Shown one piece after another: positions 20,580-30,250 of a DNA stretch of 64,000 bases. Source of the stretch: Phymatolithon calcareum (lineage: Eukaryota > Rhodophyta > Florideophyceae > Hapalidiales). The stretch's first letter is position 1; the number at the start of each line of letters is the position of its first letter. The DNA lies in NCBI GenBank assembly GCA_977006965.1, contig OZ345354.1, positions 186,001-250,000 on the forward strand, written 5' to 3'. The notes beneath the pieces were generated by a model. That model did not search any database. It was not told the origin of the DNA and worked only from the letters and a program-made list of their open reading frames with translations. The translations under genes and the position numbers were made by a program.

Positions 20580-21640
20580 ATATCGCCATACTTTTCTGCT
20601 CGCCGCTGGCCGTCACTGTCGCGTCACAGCCACTGAGCCTTGTGGATACCGCTCGCGATGTGCTTCCGATCCCTCGCGACGCTCGCAGTTCTCGCGGAAG
20701 GCGCAGAATGCAATGCGGGTGATGGGAGTACGCGACAGATTGTATGCGACGGGTGCGATGCTTCCTGCGCTCGTGGTGTCCAACCGGCGCGCCGCACTCG
20801 GACCGGGCCACTCTGGCTCGCCGGCGTAAGACGCGCACGGTGGCAATGTCGTCGGCATGTTTGCAGCCGCTGCCGCGCGTGCCGGCGATGAGGAGTACGC
20901 TTATGCTGTGCCTGTTGCGAGGTGTGGTCGAGGATTCGATACGTGTTGTCAGATTGGGCGCATTATCGGAACTCCGGATGAACGCACTGGCGCTCCCGTT
21001 CGTGCGTGCTGCATTTGGCGTGTCGGATGATGTGGATAGTGTGCGTGTCGCGGTCGGCGGAGGGCAGCATGGATTGCGGGACGGCGACTTTGTGTACGCG
21101 GTTGACGGGGCAGCGGTATGGACGGAAAGTTCATTTCAGGATTGCTGGGGCGTCGTGGACCGGGATATGCGGCACGTGTCTTGTTTTGGCGAGCGGGGAG
21201 CGGTGTTAGGGATGTGGATGGGCGTTGTGGTTGATGATGCGGAGCGGACGACGGCGGCTGTGGGATGGGCGTCTGGGAGAGTGGCAGTTAGTGAGAATGG
21301 ATTTTTGTTTATGGTGCTGTCTTTTGAATACCTGGCGGGATGGGGATGGAATTGGCATGAGAAATGTCCACCGGATCTTTTAAGAGTTGCTTTGACAACA
21401 GCGGAAGGTGGAATGGGTCTGAGACATGTTGTGGTGGTTTCTGTCACGCCTGCGGGTAATGAGGAACTTTTGCACAGAACTGTGGAGACGATTAGTGGTC
21501 AGGATGTTGAATGTTTAGGTGACATGGTCAGATTTCCCGACGGTTGACGGGCACAAGCGGGGCTCCCGCGGTTGCGCGGTGGCAGGGTGGAATTGCGGTA
21601 CAGGTTGAGGAGTGCGTGATCGAGCGCAACCGACTTGATC
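20580..21640 (+). pseudogene. Deg9-like (DegP-family) serine protease pseudogene, copy A
   Basis: Plant-type Deg9/Nma111-related proteases combine a trypsin-like domain with two PDZ domains. Here the protease end reads ALGPGHSGSPA, then a TAA at 20827-20829, then DAHGGNVVGMF and EEYAYAVPVA. This is the catalytic-Ser G-x-SG-x-P motif interrupted by a stop where the family has an aromatic residue. A shifted frame then holds a PDZ-like stretch (VAVGGGQHGLRDGDFVYAVD) and the C-terminal PDZ-like domain (ENGFLFMVLSFEYLAG; HVVVVSVTPAGNEELLHRTV; SGQDVECLGDMV), with an open frame to 21547. The catalytic His region is not legible upstream. The identical lesion is in copy B, so decay came before duplication or was spread by conversion. 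Confidence 0.7.
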
Positions 21641-21850
21641 CGTGTGGAGCGGAGGAACGAGAAACAGCGTCTCACATGTCATGATATGAATTTGAGGCGC
21701 GTCGTCGATCTTAACACGTCACACTAACATCGCTAACCTGGCTGCAGTCCCGTCGCCGCTGGCAGAGTTTGCACCGGCATCTTACACATGCGCACCAAGC
21801 GTGAGGATGCCGGATGAATCGATTCCCTGGGTCAATCTATTGCGGGGCAT

Positions 21851-22219
21851 TTGCGTGATGCTGACCAATTCTCGCTCGCAATCGGCGAGCTCGACAATCC
21901 CACCGGCTCATTATTAGCGACCGTACGCGTTCTGCAACACCCCCCATTGGACGCAGCGACTACCCATATGATCTCACTGCACGCGAAGCGCGTACTCCTG
22001 ATGATTGATATGTTGATGGCACAGGCCGCCGTGGCGGCGCAATGCAGTGCGCCGGTGTTAATTTTGTCAAGTCAACGTCCACTCGCTGATATAACCGAAT
22101 TGATTCATACAGCTTCGGTGCTGTATGATGCCTGGGGGGAGACTTTCAAAGTGGCAAGAGCGTCTGTCGCAGTTGCAGGGCTGCAAAACTGTAATGTTGC
22201 GGAAAGGCTTCCACTGTGA
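21851..22219 (+). CDS. Unidentified 122-residue ORF, copy A
   Basis: Open frame MRDADQFSLAIGELD... with protein-like composition: alternating hydrophobic and charged segments, a Met/Ala-rich helix (KRVLLMIDMLMAQAAV) and a strand-like PVLILSSQRPLADI. The second copy at 32175-32543 encodes exactly the same protein. I do not recognise a family. Because the flanking DNA is decayed coding-like sequence, it may be one exon-sized piece of a larger dead gene rather than an independent gene. Confidence 0.35.
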   Translation: MRDADQFSLAIGELDNPTGSLLATVRVLQHPPLDAATTHMISLHAKRVLLMIDMLMAQAAVAAQCSAPVLILSSQRPLADITELIHTASVLYDAWGETFKVARASVAVAGLQNCNVAERLPL

Positions 22220-23026
22220 TCGAAAACGTGATGCGTGGCTCGGTATTGCAAATGCGGGATGGTGGAGCCGAGGCTCCCGTGAGCGAGGTTGGCGACGTGA
22301 CGGAGGAGGTGGAACAGATACGATATCACCGACCGGAGAGTCTTTTCAAAACGTTTTTCTAAACTGTGTCCCTAATGGCCAATCCCAGTCGAACGGTCGT
22401 CATGGTTGGTGGTCACGGAATGGAGCTTGCAGACGCGACGTAGACACACGGAGAGCACATAAGCATTGCATTTCGTATCGTTGACGGTGTACTGGACATG
22501 ACGGCGAGCGAATTGGAGCTGGGCAAACTGGTGTGTGACGACTTGCGACAGGGACATAGTACGGCCTGTCCGCAGTGATCGCACGCAGTTGCAAGCGTCC
22601 TCGCTGGAGCGCCCTGTCGCGGGACACAAACAAGCAATGCAGAGCGCAGGATGTCAGAGTACTTCATTAGTGCACGGACGTTGCGGCCGGAAGCATTAAT
22701 GCTGGTGCGAGGCTGGGCGACATGCACCACGCGGTAGTCCAATACAACTTGTGAAGCACATTGGCAGAGGCTGGAGAAAAGGCATGGGCAGATACGATGC
22801 ACAAAAGCAAACGGTGCGCAGTGCATGACGCCGTTGGGGGTAGTCGTGACTCGATTTTGACCTTAAAGGCTCGCGATGTATGCCCTCTACTAATTTATGT
22901 GCCGAGAAAAACTCAATTCTCAGCTAAATATCATCAAATCTCAGTACTTCACGCTAGCAGACGGTAACTTAACGTTGAAAAAATACGAACCCAGTAAGTG
23001 CATGGTAATTTTAACTATCTCCTGAG
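22220..23026 (+). other. Decayed coding-like module of unknown origin (three copies in window)
   Basis: On the plus strand one frame reads TVVMVGGHGMELADA, an in-frame TAG, then 'GEHISIAFRIVDGVLDM' and ELGKLVCDDLRQGHSTACPQ followed by a stop. The same frame and TAG recur at 32544-33345. An inverted relative at 50033-50720 differs at many codon third positions, as if once protein-coding. The module lies just beyond the 3' end of each NB-ARC-WD40 gene. No family recognised. Confidence 0.4.
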
Positions 23027-26000
23027 CTACAGTGAGAGCTCTCCTATTACAACTTGACCATCTACAAGACCAGCTGCAGCTTTTGAATGCAGCTTACTGT
23101 AGCAAAACTTGACACATCTAGATGGCATGGTGGCGACTTGAACTGTTTTCGCGTTCTCCCCTGTTGCGTATATCCTGCGGTTCTCTCCTTGTATCATGTA
23201 TCCAGGACGATGCATCCTGCTTCCACTGCCGGTGTCCAAAAGAAAAACTTCACTTGACGTATGTACAACACACAATTCACTGGCAGCATCGAATTCAAGG
23301 CTTCTGATGCGTCCTTCGTAGTGTACACCCCCGTAGTTGCCGTGCCCTGTGATTCCATCCTGCACGCATTCTCCGCTCTCCCCATCCCACACACGAATAG
23401 TCTTGTCATCAGATCCGGAAACAATTCGACTTCCGTCCCCGCTCATTGCAACGCACCACACACCACCCTCGTGTCCACGGAGTGGTCCCAGTACGCATTC
23501 TCCGCTCTCCCCATCCCACACACGAATAGTCTTGTCATCAGATCCGGAAACAATTCGACTTCCGTCCCCGCTCATTGCAACGCACCACACACCACCCTCG
23601 TGTCCACGGAGTGGTCCCAGTACGCATTCTCCGCTCTCCCCATCCCACACACGAACAGTATTGTCCCAAGATCCCGAAACAATTCGACTTCCGTCCCCGC
23701 TCATTGCAACGCAAGACACACCACGCTCGTGTCCACGGAGTGGTCCCAGCACGTATTCTCCGCTCTCCCCATCCCACACACGAATAGTCTTGTCCAAAGA
23801 TCCCGAAACAATTCGACTTCCGTTCGCGTTCACTGCAATGCAATACACAACATCCTCGTGTCCACGGAGTGGTCCCAGCACGAATTCTCCGCTCTCCCCA
23901 TCCCACACACGAATAGTCTTGTCACCAGATCCCGAAACAATTCGACTTCCGTCCCCGCTCATTGCAACGCACCACACACCACCCTCGTGTCCACGGAGTG
24001 GTACCAACACGCATTCTCCGCTCTCCCCATCCCACACACGAATAGTCTTGTCATCAGATCCGGAAACAATTCGACTTCCGTCCCCGCTCATTGCAACGCA
24101 CAACACAACACGCTCGTGTCCACGGAGTGGTCCCAGTACGCATTCTCCGCTCTCCTCATCCCACACACGAATAGTCTTGTCCAAAGATCCCGAAACAATT
24201 CGACTTCCGTCCCCGCTCATTGCAACGCACCACACAACATCCTCGTGTCCACGGAGTGGTCCCAGCACGAATTCTCCGCTCTCCCCATCCCACACACGAA
24301 TAGTCTTGTCACCAGATCCCGAAACAATTCGACTTCCGTCCCCGCTCATTGCAACGCACCACACACCACCCTCGTGTCCACGGAGTGGTCCCAACACGCA
24401 TTCTCCGCTCTCCCCATCCCACACACGAATAGTCTTGTCATCAGATCCGGAAACAATTCGACTTCCGTCCCCGCTCATTGCAACGCACAACACAACACGC
24501 TCGTGTCCACGGAGTGGTCCCAGTACGCATTCTCCGCTCTCCCCATCCCACACACGAATAGTCTTGTCACCAGATCCGGAAACAATTCGACTTCCGTCCC
24601 CGCTCATTGCAACGCAATACACATAATCCTCGTGTCCACGGAGTGGTTCCAGCACGCATTCTCCGCTCTCCCCATCCCACACACGAACAGTATTGTCATA
24701 TGATCCCGAAACAATCCGACTTCCGTCCGCGCTCATGGCAACACCGGTGACCGTATCGTCATGACCCTTCAGTCTGTGCACAGTACACATCGCTTGCAAA
24801 TCGAAAACATGGATTTCGTCTCCTTGCCCAGCTGCAATTATACTTTGTTCATCACTCAAACACACGGTTCGAACGTACTGCTCAAAGTCGATACGGAAAA
24901 GTTGTCTGCCATCGGCCCTCCATCGCAGCTCGTGCTTCGGTACATAGTGAGGTTTCGGAACATGCATCGACACACTTGACAAGAAGCGCTGCACAAACTT
25001 TGACGATGCGCATTGCGATTGCAACCGACCGTACATTTCAAACGGAGTTGAGTGTATACTATTGTTCATGTTCACCCAGCTTTCTTCCAGCGCCCTGCGC
25101 ACTGCGTCCGCCCCAATACCTCGTCCACTACCATGACATAATTCCTGAAAATCGTCTCGCAGACCAACTATTCCTCCAAACTTCATTCGCCTCTGCGACC
25201 ATCGTACATCCGACAGCAACGATTCCAGCTCACACCCTTTGCTCATCCTCAGGTGTCGAGCGAGGTTCTTTTCAATGTACCCATCCTCCGGTACTTTTTC
25301 ACAATCCCACCAATTGCGGCAATCATACGTATTTGACTGCACCACGTTACCATCCGCTTTCCCCAAGTATCCTTCCAGCAATTGTGCATGCCAAAGAGAA
25401 ACACGATTGTTCTCAATCGATAGTACCATGGCTTGTTCAAGCATAAGGTCGTGCAGTGCCAGCCCGTCAACCTCTCCCGCTGGCGTTACGTCCCAGCGTA
25501 GCATAACTAGGTGCATATCTGAAAGTTTACACATAAGTTGCTTAGTCGCTCGCTCGTTCGTCCCCCACAGACGTCCCAGGCACGTCCGAGGAATCCAAGC
25601 CTGCTTCCGTAGAACACTCAGCGCTTCAAACTTTTCTCTCACGCTCAATTCGCATCCAAGTTTCATCCGACCTTCATCCCCACGTGCCCAATCTTCGCAA
25701 TGCTTCAAACTCGTCTTAACCACCGCCCTCAGTCCCCGGTACTCATCACCACTTCCGGCTCCTACGCTTTCGATGTTTTCTTTCAGCTCACGCGCATATG
25801 TCATTACCGACTGACCAAACATCCCACCTTTTTCTTCCATTAAGATCCGCAGACTGGTTCCAGCAGCACCTAGTGCCACTGGTAGTCCACCGCACACATC
25901 CAAGATGTCTCCAAATGCCGTCCAAGTCTCGCTTGATTCATCAACACATTCACTTTCGATGTCAACATACTTGCACAGAATCCTCCACGCCTGCTTCCCG

Positions 26001-27136
26001 CGAACTTCGCGCGGCCTGAACTTCACCTCCACGAGCTGTTGCGAGATGGACTTCTCCCGTGTCGATATCACCATCGCACTTGATCGTGAGTGGCAAAGCA
26101 ACAGTTTAAGCGATCTTAGATATCCAATTGGCTGCCCCGCGAAGGACCAGATATCATCGCATACGAACAGGGCACACCTACCTTTGAACCACAGAGACGC
26201 TTGTTTAGCAGCTAATTCTGCAGATTCCTTATTTGCGATATCCCTGGCAAGACACTTGCCGCCCGAGCTTTCAACGAACAGTGCAACACCTTCAATCACC
26301 TTCTTTTCAGTAGCGTCTTGTCCAAGCGTGATGAAGAATATCCCGTCCACGTACTTGTTCTTCACTTCCGATTCAAGGCAAAGACCTTGAAGTGCAACAG
26401 TTTTCCCCACGCCACCCATTCCCACTGCCCCAAGCACACCCGCACTAACAGCAGCCGTCACCCTTTCACCGTTAGAGTCCGACAATACTTCACGCTTCAA
26501 GTCTGCCTCCATGGTTTCACCACTGAAGTTTAGCACCACTTTGTTTGAAAGCAGGGGCTCATCAAAATACGCAACGTATTCGTCACATGGAATCCTTGTA
26601 ACGAGAGCTATTGACAACCGTTCAATCGCGGGTTGAGCTTCCTTCCATATCGCGTCAAGTTTTTCAAGCGCTGTTTTCACCTTGTTCACACTAGAGAATA
26701 GCTTGCCCTCGTTCACCGGACGACCGTCAACAGTTCGATTCCTTCTTCGCCATGGAAGACACGGAAGACATCCTTGTTTCGAAGAATTACCGGCAGCATG
26801 AGAGCTCCCACTCGCAGTTGCAGGAGAGCTCTCTATTGTAAACTCATCCTCTAAGCTCTTCAAGATGTTCTCTGCCCTTGTCAGATACTCCTCAACGTTC
26901 TTGAGAATCGTGCAAAATGTGTTTGTCTCATATTCCCCAATAGATTCCTTGTCATTCTCAAGCCTTGCTTCGATTCTTTGAAGACTTGTTTTGCAGTTTT
27001 TGAAGGACTTGATCGAAGAATCCCAATTATCCGGCAGTGTCCCAAAGTCTTCGCAGCGCTTCTTGAAGTTGGATAATCTCTGCTCCAACAGGTTGATCAT
27101 GCTCACAACTCCGAACACAAGACCGACTTCAGCCAT
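23027..27136 (-). CDS. NB-ARC-WD40 (NLR/STAND-like) protein A
   Basis: A 1369-residue intronless protein, likely a cytoplasmic nucleotide-switch receptor. Residues 1-230 form a helical N-domain without a named family; the opening 'GLVFGVVSMINLLEQRL' and repeated amphipathic helices recall HeLo/RPW8-like four-helix bundles (inference). NB-ARC motifs are all visible: P-loop GMGGVGKT (239-246), kinase-2 LFVCDDIW (323-330), RNBS-B VISTR (356-360), GLPVALGAAG (417-426) and the MHD-like LHDLM (561-565). After a linker, residues about 755-1300 are WD40: one degenerate blade, 11 units of 43 residues with the core DGSRIVSGS..T.RVWDGESGE, and a degenerate last blade. Units differ mainly at the residues after GHE and around GSxDxT. 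The C-terminus ends shortly after. Upstream 190 bp are conserved in all three paralogues. I infer recognition or allorecognition, by analogy with fungal NWD proteins and plant NLRs. Confidence 0.88.
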   Translation of the reverse strand: MAEVGLVFGVVSMINLLEQRLSNFKKRCEDFGTLPDNWDSSIKSFKNCKTSLQRIEARLENDKESIGEYETNTFCTILKNVEEYLTRAENILKSLEDEFTIESSPATASGSSHAAGNSSKQGCLPCLPWRRRNRTVDGRPVNEGKLFSSVNKVKTALEKLDAIWKEAQPAIERLSIALVTRIPCDEYVAYFDEPLLSNKVVLNFSGETMEADLKREVLSDSNGERVTAAVSAGVLGAVGMGGVGKTVALQGLCLESEVKNKYVDGIFFITLGQDATEKKVIEGVALFVESSGGKCLARDIANKESAELAAKQASLWFKGRCALFVCDDIWSFAGQPIGYLRSLKLLLCHSRSSAMVISTREKSISQQLVEVKFRPREVRGKQAWRILCKYVDIESECVDESSETWTAFGDILDVCGGLPVALGAAGTSLRILMEEKGGMFGQSVMTYARELKENIESVGAGSGDEYRGLRAVVKTSLKHCEDWARGDEGRMKLGCELSVREKFEALSVLRKQAWIPRTCLGRLWGTNERATKQLMCKLSDMHLVMLRWDVTPAGEVDGLALHDLMLEQAMVLSIENNRVSLWHAQLLEGYLGKADGNVVQSNTYDCRNWWDCEKVPEDGYIEKNLARHLRMSKGCELESLLSDVRWSQRRMKFGGIVGLRDDFQELCHGSGRGIGADAVRRALEESWVNMNNSIHSTPFEMYGRLQSQCASSKFVQRFLSSVSMHVPKPHYVPKHELRWRADGRQLFRIDFEQYVRTVCLSDEQSIIAAGQGDEIHVFDLQAMCTVHRLKGHDDTVTGVAMSADGSRIVSGSYDNTVRVWDGESGECVLEPLRGHEDYVYCVAMSGDGSRIVSGSGDKTIRVWDGESGECVLGPLRGHERVVLCVAMSGDGSRIVSGSDDKTIRVWDGESGECVLGPLRGHEGGVWCVAMSGDGSRIVSGSGDKTIRVWDGESGEFVLGPLRGHEDVVWCVAMSGDGSRIVSGSLDKTIRVWDEESGECVLGPLRGHERVVLCVAMSGDGSRIVSGSDDKTIRVWDGESGECVLVPLRGHEGGVWCVAMSGDGSRIVSGSGDKTIRVWDGESGEFVLGPLRGHEDVVYCIAVNANGSRIVSGSLDKTIRVWDGESGEYVLGPLRGHERGVSCVAMSGDGSRIVSGSWDNTVRVWDGESGECVLGPLRGHEGGVWCVAMSGDGSRIVSGSDDKTIRVWDGESGECVLGPLRGHEGGVWCVAMSGDGSRIVSGSDDKTIRVWDGESGECVQDGITGHGNYGGVHYEGRIRSLEFDAASELCVVHTSSEVFLLDTGSGSRMHRPGYMIQGENRRIYATGENAKTVQVATMPSRCVKFCYSKLHSKAAAGLVDGQVVIGELSL
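23735..24508 (-). repeat. Tandem 387-bp block of three WD40 units
   Basis: Two adjacent blocks, 24122-24508 and 23735-24121 (residues 877-1005 and 1006-1134 of protein A). Each has the same order of unit types: GHERVVLC with GSDDKT, GHEGGVWC with GSGDKT, GHEDVV(W/Y)C with GSLDKT. Even the rare Cys-to-Phe change (GEFVLG) in the second unit is shared. This is a higher-order duplication of three blades, best explained by unequal exchange. Confidence 0.85.
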
Positions 27137-27330
27137 TCCAGCAAAGGGAATAGTTGTTGAGGCACAGCCCTGTCGTCAAGCTCACAGCTTACCACCTTGT
27201 GTGGCGTGCTTTTCAAACCTCCTCAGGTGGGACTGGAGGACGCGAGCACCAGTGTCCCTAAGAAACAGTCGTGGTGGGAGTGTGTATTTCTGTGCAGAGG
27301 CGTCAATTTAACGCGTGCAATATCACCCTA
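27137..27330 (-). promoter_or_regulatory. Conserved upstream region of NB-ARC-WD40 gene A
   Basis: About 190 bp preceding the start codon is clearly conserved upstream of all three paralogues (27137-27330, 37366-37555 and 45708-45850). It includes the stretches CACCTTGTGTGG and AAGCTCACAGCTTACC, read in mixed orientation. The inverted third copy retains it although its further flank differs, so it probably holds the promoter and 5' leader. Confidence 0.55.
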
Positions 27331-28967
27331 CAGCCGTATCATAGGTGAAAGTGTGTTCAGTACTACAGTATGCGGTGTTTTTCAGCATTGAAAGTTATGG
27401 TACATTTTTAAATTTTATCACAAAAAAAGTGATAAATTTTACAAATGTGACATGTTTTTGCGCCTCGAGCTTCAGATCGATCGAGGCTCAAAACAAGAGA
27501 ATTCTCTTTCTATTGGTGCAATCTTATTTGGAATTCCAACGAACATCCCCATCCGCCGATACTGTACAGTACCAGAATCAGAAGCCTCAGAGAGAGGCAG
27601 TCCACATTGCACGCTTTCCAAGTCAAAAATTCTCCATCAACATTGAATCAATCGAATGTAATCAAGTGAAAAAGTTGGAGTCTACAGAAAGTCCTTGCTA
27701 TCTGAGATTATAAATTCCCCATGACGGAACCAAGGATTGACAGTATGCGGGCACAACAATTGCCTTTGCATATCACTCACGTACTGTATACGGCAAAGAT
27801 ACGCGGACAATGCAAACTTTAGCTCGAGTTGGGGGCTTTGGCGAATATTTGAACCTGGTTTGATACTCCAAACGGATGGTAAACATAGAACTGAAGTGTA
27901 GGTACTTGCGGTATACAGTACTCACTCCACTTCACTCATATCAAACGTGTGACTTTTGGGGCAGTCTGCGGTACATTCTGACAATGATGATGCTTCGGGC
28001 TTTTGTTTCCTATATTATTTTTAAAAGCCTCACAGGGGAGGATTCCTCCAATGACGGGCTTTTGCTTTGTGGACTGATTCATTCACAAGAGAAACCACGC
28101 AAGGCAGGTTTTCAAGCTGCATTTCAAGTGGTCGTGTCACGCCTTAGGCGTTCGAGATCGAACATGTTATGCAGACGGTACAATATTTCATCGAAGGTAG
28201 CTATGATAGCACACAGTGCATGTTTCTCAGAAATAGTAAGGTAATGATTGCAAAGCAAAGCAAAGCATACCGATTATTGAGCGGAACGGAACCGCTGGGT
28301 TTATACCTTGTTTGTCTGTCGGTCATAGTCACGACGAAATCAGAGAGACGATCAGATGGTCACATGTATTCTTCAGTGATCGGCAACTCCCAATGACTAC
28401 GTCGAACTATGGGTATAAGCGAGGAAAATGAACCACAGTGAGGATGATCCTAGGAACTCCAACTCAGTGTCTGGATGGAGTCGGATGTGGACTCAGTGCG
28501 GGCGGTGATACTCTGGTCTAACCCAGATTTAGGCTTGGATCAAAGAGCTATGTGCTCAATAAGATCGTGTACTGGGAAACTAAGACTTTCTCAGAACCCT
28601 CTGGCCTATGGGTCATGCTAGACTATCTAAATACCGTCGCGGAAGTGAGAGCTCAGATGTATGATCTCCGTCAAGCTAGCTGAACATCGCGATACCTACA
28701 GTGTAACGACTAGACAGAAGGTGCAACTGACCTGAGACATGTTGACTGAGTGTCAGCATGGTCGAGATGAAATGACAGACAAAAGGTCAGCCCTTGACTC
28801 TCACATTCAGGGTGTTCAACGACTGTCTTCGACTTTCGTAAATTGACAGTCATGGAAATTCCCAGTCGTCTCAGCTGAAGGTGTACAGTACAGTATACGT
28901 CCTTCCGTGCGTATACAGTCAAGGAACGCATGTCCGTGGGTGCTTGCTCGCAGAGGCATAGATGATC
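27331..28967. other. Non-coding tail of duplicated segment A
   Basis: About 1.6 kb shared with 42707-44312 of copy B. Frames are short and not maintained between copies. It contains many TACAGTA/TACTGTA heptamers and no recognisable gene. The uninterrupted junction near 27362-27378 is the empty site for the LINE found in copy B. Confidence 0.6.
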
Positions 28968-29077
28968 GAACTAACTATATATCTATTTATCTCTGACATG
29001 CATTAAATCATAGTACGTAACCGAGAGCACAGACAAAGTGACCCGTTCGTACGCCTTGTTGAATAGGTACTGTAGTA

Positions 29078-29999
29078 CCAGGGGAATTTTAGGAGGGGGA
29101 CAAAAGCAGACGAGGTGTCATACCGAATTTTAATGATAAGCCTGTGTGGCGTCCGTATGAAGCAGAGCAGGTAGGGCGAAAATGTATCATAAATGTAGTC
29201 CGTTCATAGAAAAAATCCAGCTTACAGATCGCGTACATTATGGACCGTAATGTAGCGAAGCCTCTAATTGCAGGATCCCATTCTGGAGAGAAATAATAGA
29301 GAAGTAGGTTTTCGAGCTCTCCCTGTGCACTGTGCACAAAACATGCACGGCTCGCGCCCGTGGCTTTCGTGATTTTCAAAAGTTGCCCGCGAAAATTTGA
29401 GATGTAGCAGTTGTGCGCTGGGCAGATTTAACCATATTTTAGTTAATGAAACGGAAGACTTGGACGTGTGGCTCGCGTCTTTTCTTCTGTGTAACAGCGA
29501 TGGACGCGAGCGGAACGTTCTCGGAGGCGAGTAGCTCGTGTGACGAGGCCGGGCTTCAATCAGCCGTGAGTTCTGGGCTGGGAACAAGGCGCTCGGTCGC
29601 GCGCTCATCCGTCGGTGGTCCTCGCTTGAGAGAAGTGCTCGCATAATCCATTTCTGCGAAATATAACCTATCATTTGCGGCCACGTTGCCACAATTTCAT
29701 CGGCTAATTACGAAAGCGCCCGCACGAGCGCCTCGGAATCCGACATGGCACCGCAGCGTTTACTGCACTCCAACTATACTATCACTAGGATGCTTACAGC
29801 TCAACATGTCCTGGCACAATTCCATTGGCCGTCGTCGAACGACGGCTCTGTCAGAGCGCTGCAAGAATCGAGCTTCATCACTTAATTTTTGATACAAGGA
29901 TTTCCTCATAATTAACCTGACACAACGCAGGCCAAATTTTTAATAAACTTTTTGAAACATCAAGTTTCTGCTTTTGTCCCCCTCCTAACATTCCCCTGG
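29078..29999. mobile_element. 922-bp non-autonomous TIR DNA transposon
   Basis: Terminal inverted repeats of 33 bp (29078-29110 and 29967-29999) start CCAGGGGAAT and differ at one position. The element is flanked by the 5-bp direct repeat TAGTA (29073-29077 and 30000-30004). The interior has no transposase-like frame; a 142-codon minus-strand frame (29264-29692) is basic and Ser-rich without motifs. The superfamily is not assigned. It sits between the two 9-kb duplicated segments. Confidence 0.85.
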
Positions 30000-30107
30000 T
30001 AGTACGCTCTCGATGGGAGAGAAGTTTCATTCATGTGACCACAGGCACGTCCTACTGTAGGTTCACTCAAACGTTCTACTAAGCAAGTCCTGCTCAATAC
30101 CGTACTT

Positions 30108-30250
30108 GCATGTTCTGAAATTATTGTCAAGTTGGAAGTTTTTAAAGTTTTCGAAAACATTTATAAATCATCCAAAATACTGTCCAACACAACCAGCACT
30201 TTCCCGCTTCCTTTTCGCCGGTACAGTAACCTGCGTGCACCAACTCTCTA
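30108..30250 (+). promoter_or_regulatory. Orphan copy of the AAA ATPase promoter region
   Basis: Closely matches 52001-52140, the 140 bp immediately upstream of the AAA ATPase start. Shared blocks include AAGTTTTCGAAAACATTTA, ATCATCCAAAATACTGTC and GCGTGCACCAACT. The match stops at the position of the ATG, so no AAA coding sequence follows; copy B of the segmental duplication begins six bases later. The left end continues without the TIR element present at 50788-51998, so it also preserves that element's empty site. Confidence 0.75.

Larger units (their letters stand above)
19934..28967 (+). repeat. Segmental duplication, copy A (about 9.0 kb)
   Basis: Direct repeat of 30256-44312. It begins at AGTTCACACTTGACATGT and ends at GGCATAGATGATC in both copies. 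Content in order: Deg9-like pseudogene, unidentified ORF, unknown decayed module, NB-ARC-WD40 gene on the minus strand, and 1.6 kb of non-coding DNA. After removal of the inserted transposons from copy B the two differ by only about 100 bp in length. Copy A keeps the empty LINE target site near 27362-27366. Confidence 0.92.

Noticed and set aside
22413-22826. Minus-strand 137-codon frame, repeated at 32737-33150
   Set aside because: Substitution pattern against the third copy fits the plus-strand frame better, and the frame is broken in copy C.
23261-24703. Plus-strand 480-codon and overlapping 429-codon frames antisense to gene A (likewise 33580-35169 and minus-strand frames over 48000-49800)
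   Set aside because: They arise because the WD40 repeat lacks stops on the complementary strand. They simply repeat with the 129-bp period and have no family resemblance, while the sense frame is a canonical WD40 protein.
23380-24770. CRISPR-like array of regular repeats
   Set aside because: The 129-bp units are coding WD40 blades with no spacers of constant length, in a eukaryotic gene.
25239-25814. Plus-strand frames within the receptor genes (also 25905-26390, 35429-36004, 46609-47181, 47185-47724)
   Set aside because: Antisense shadows of the NB-ARC region.
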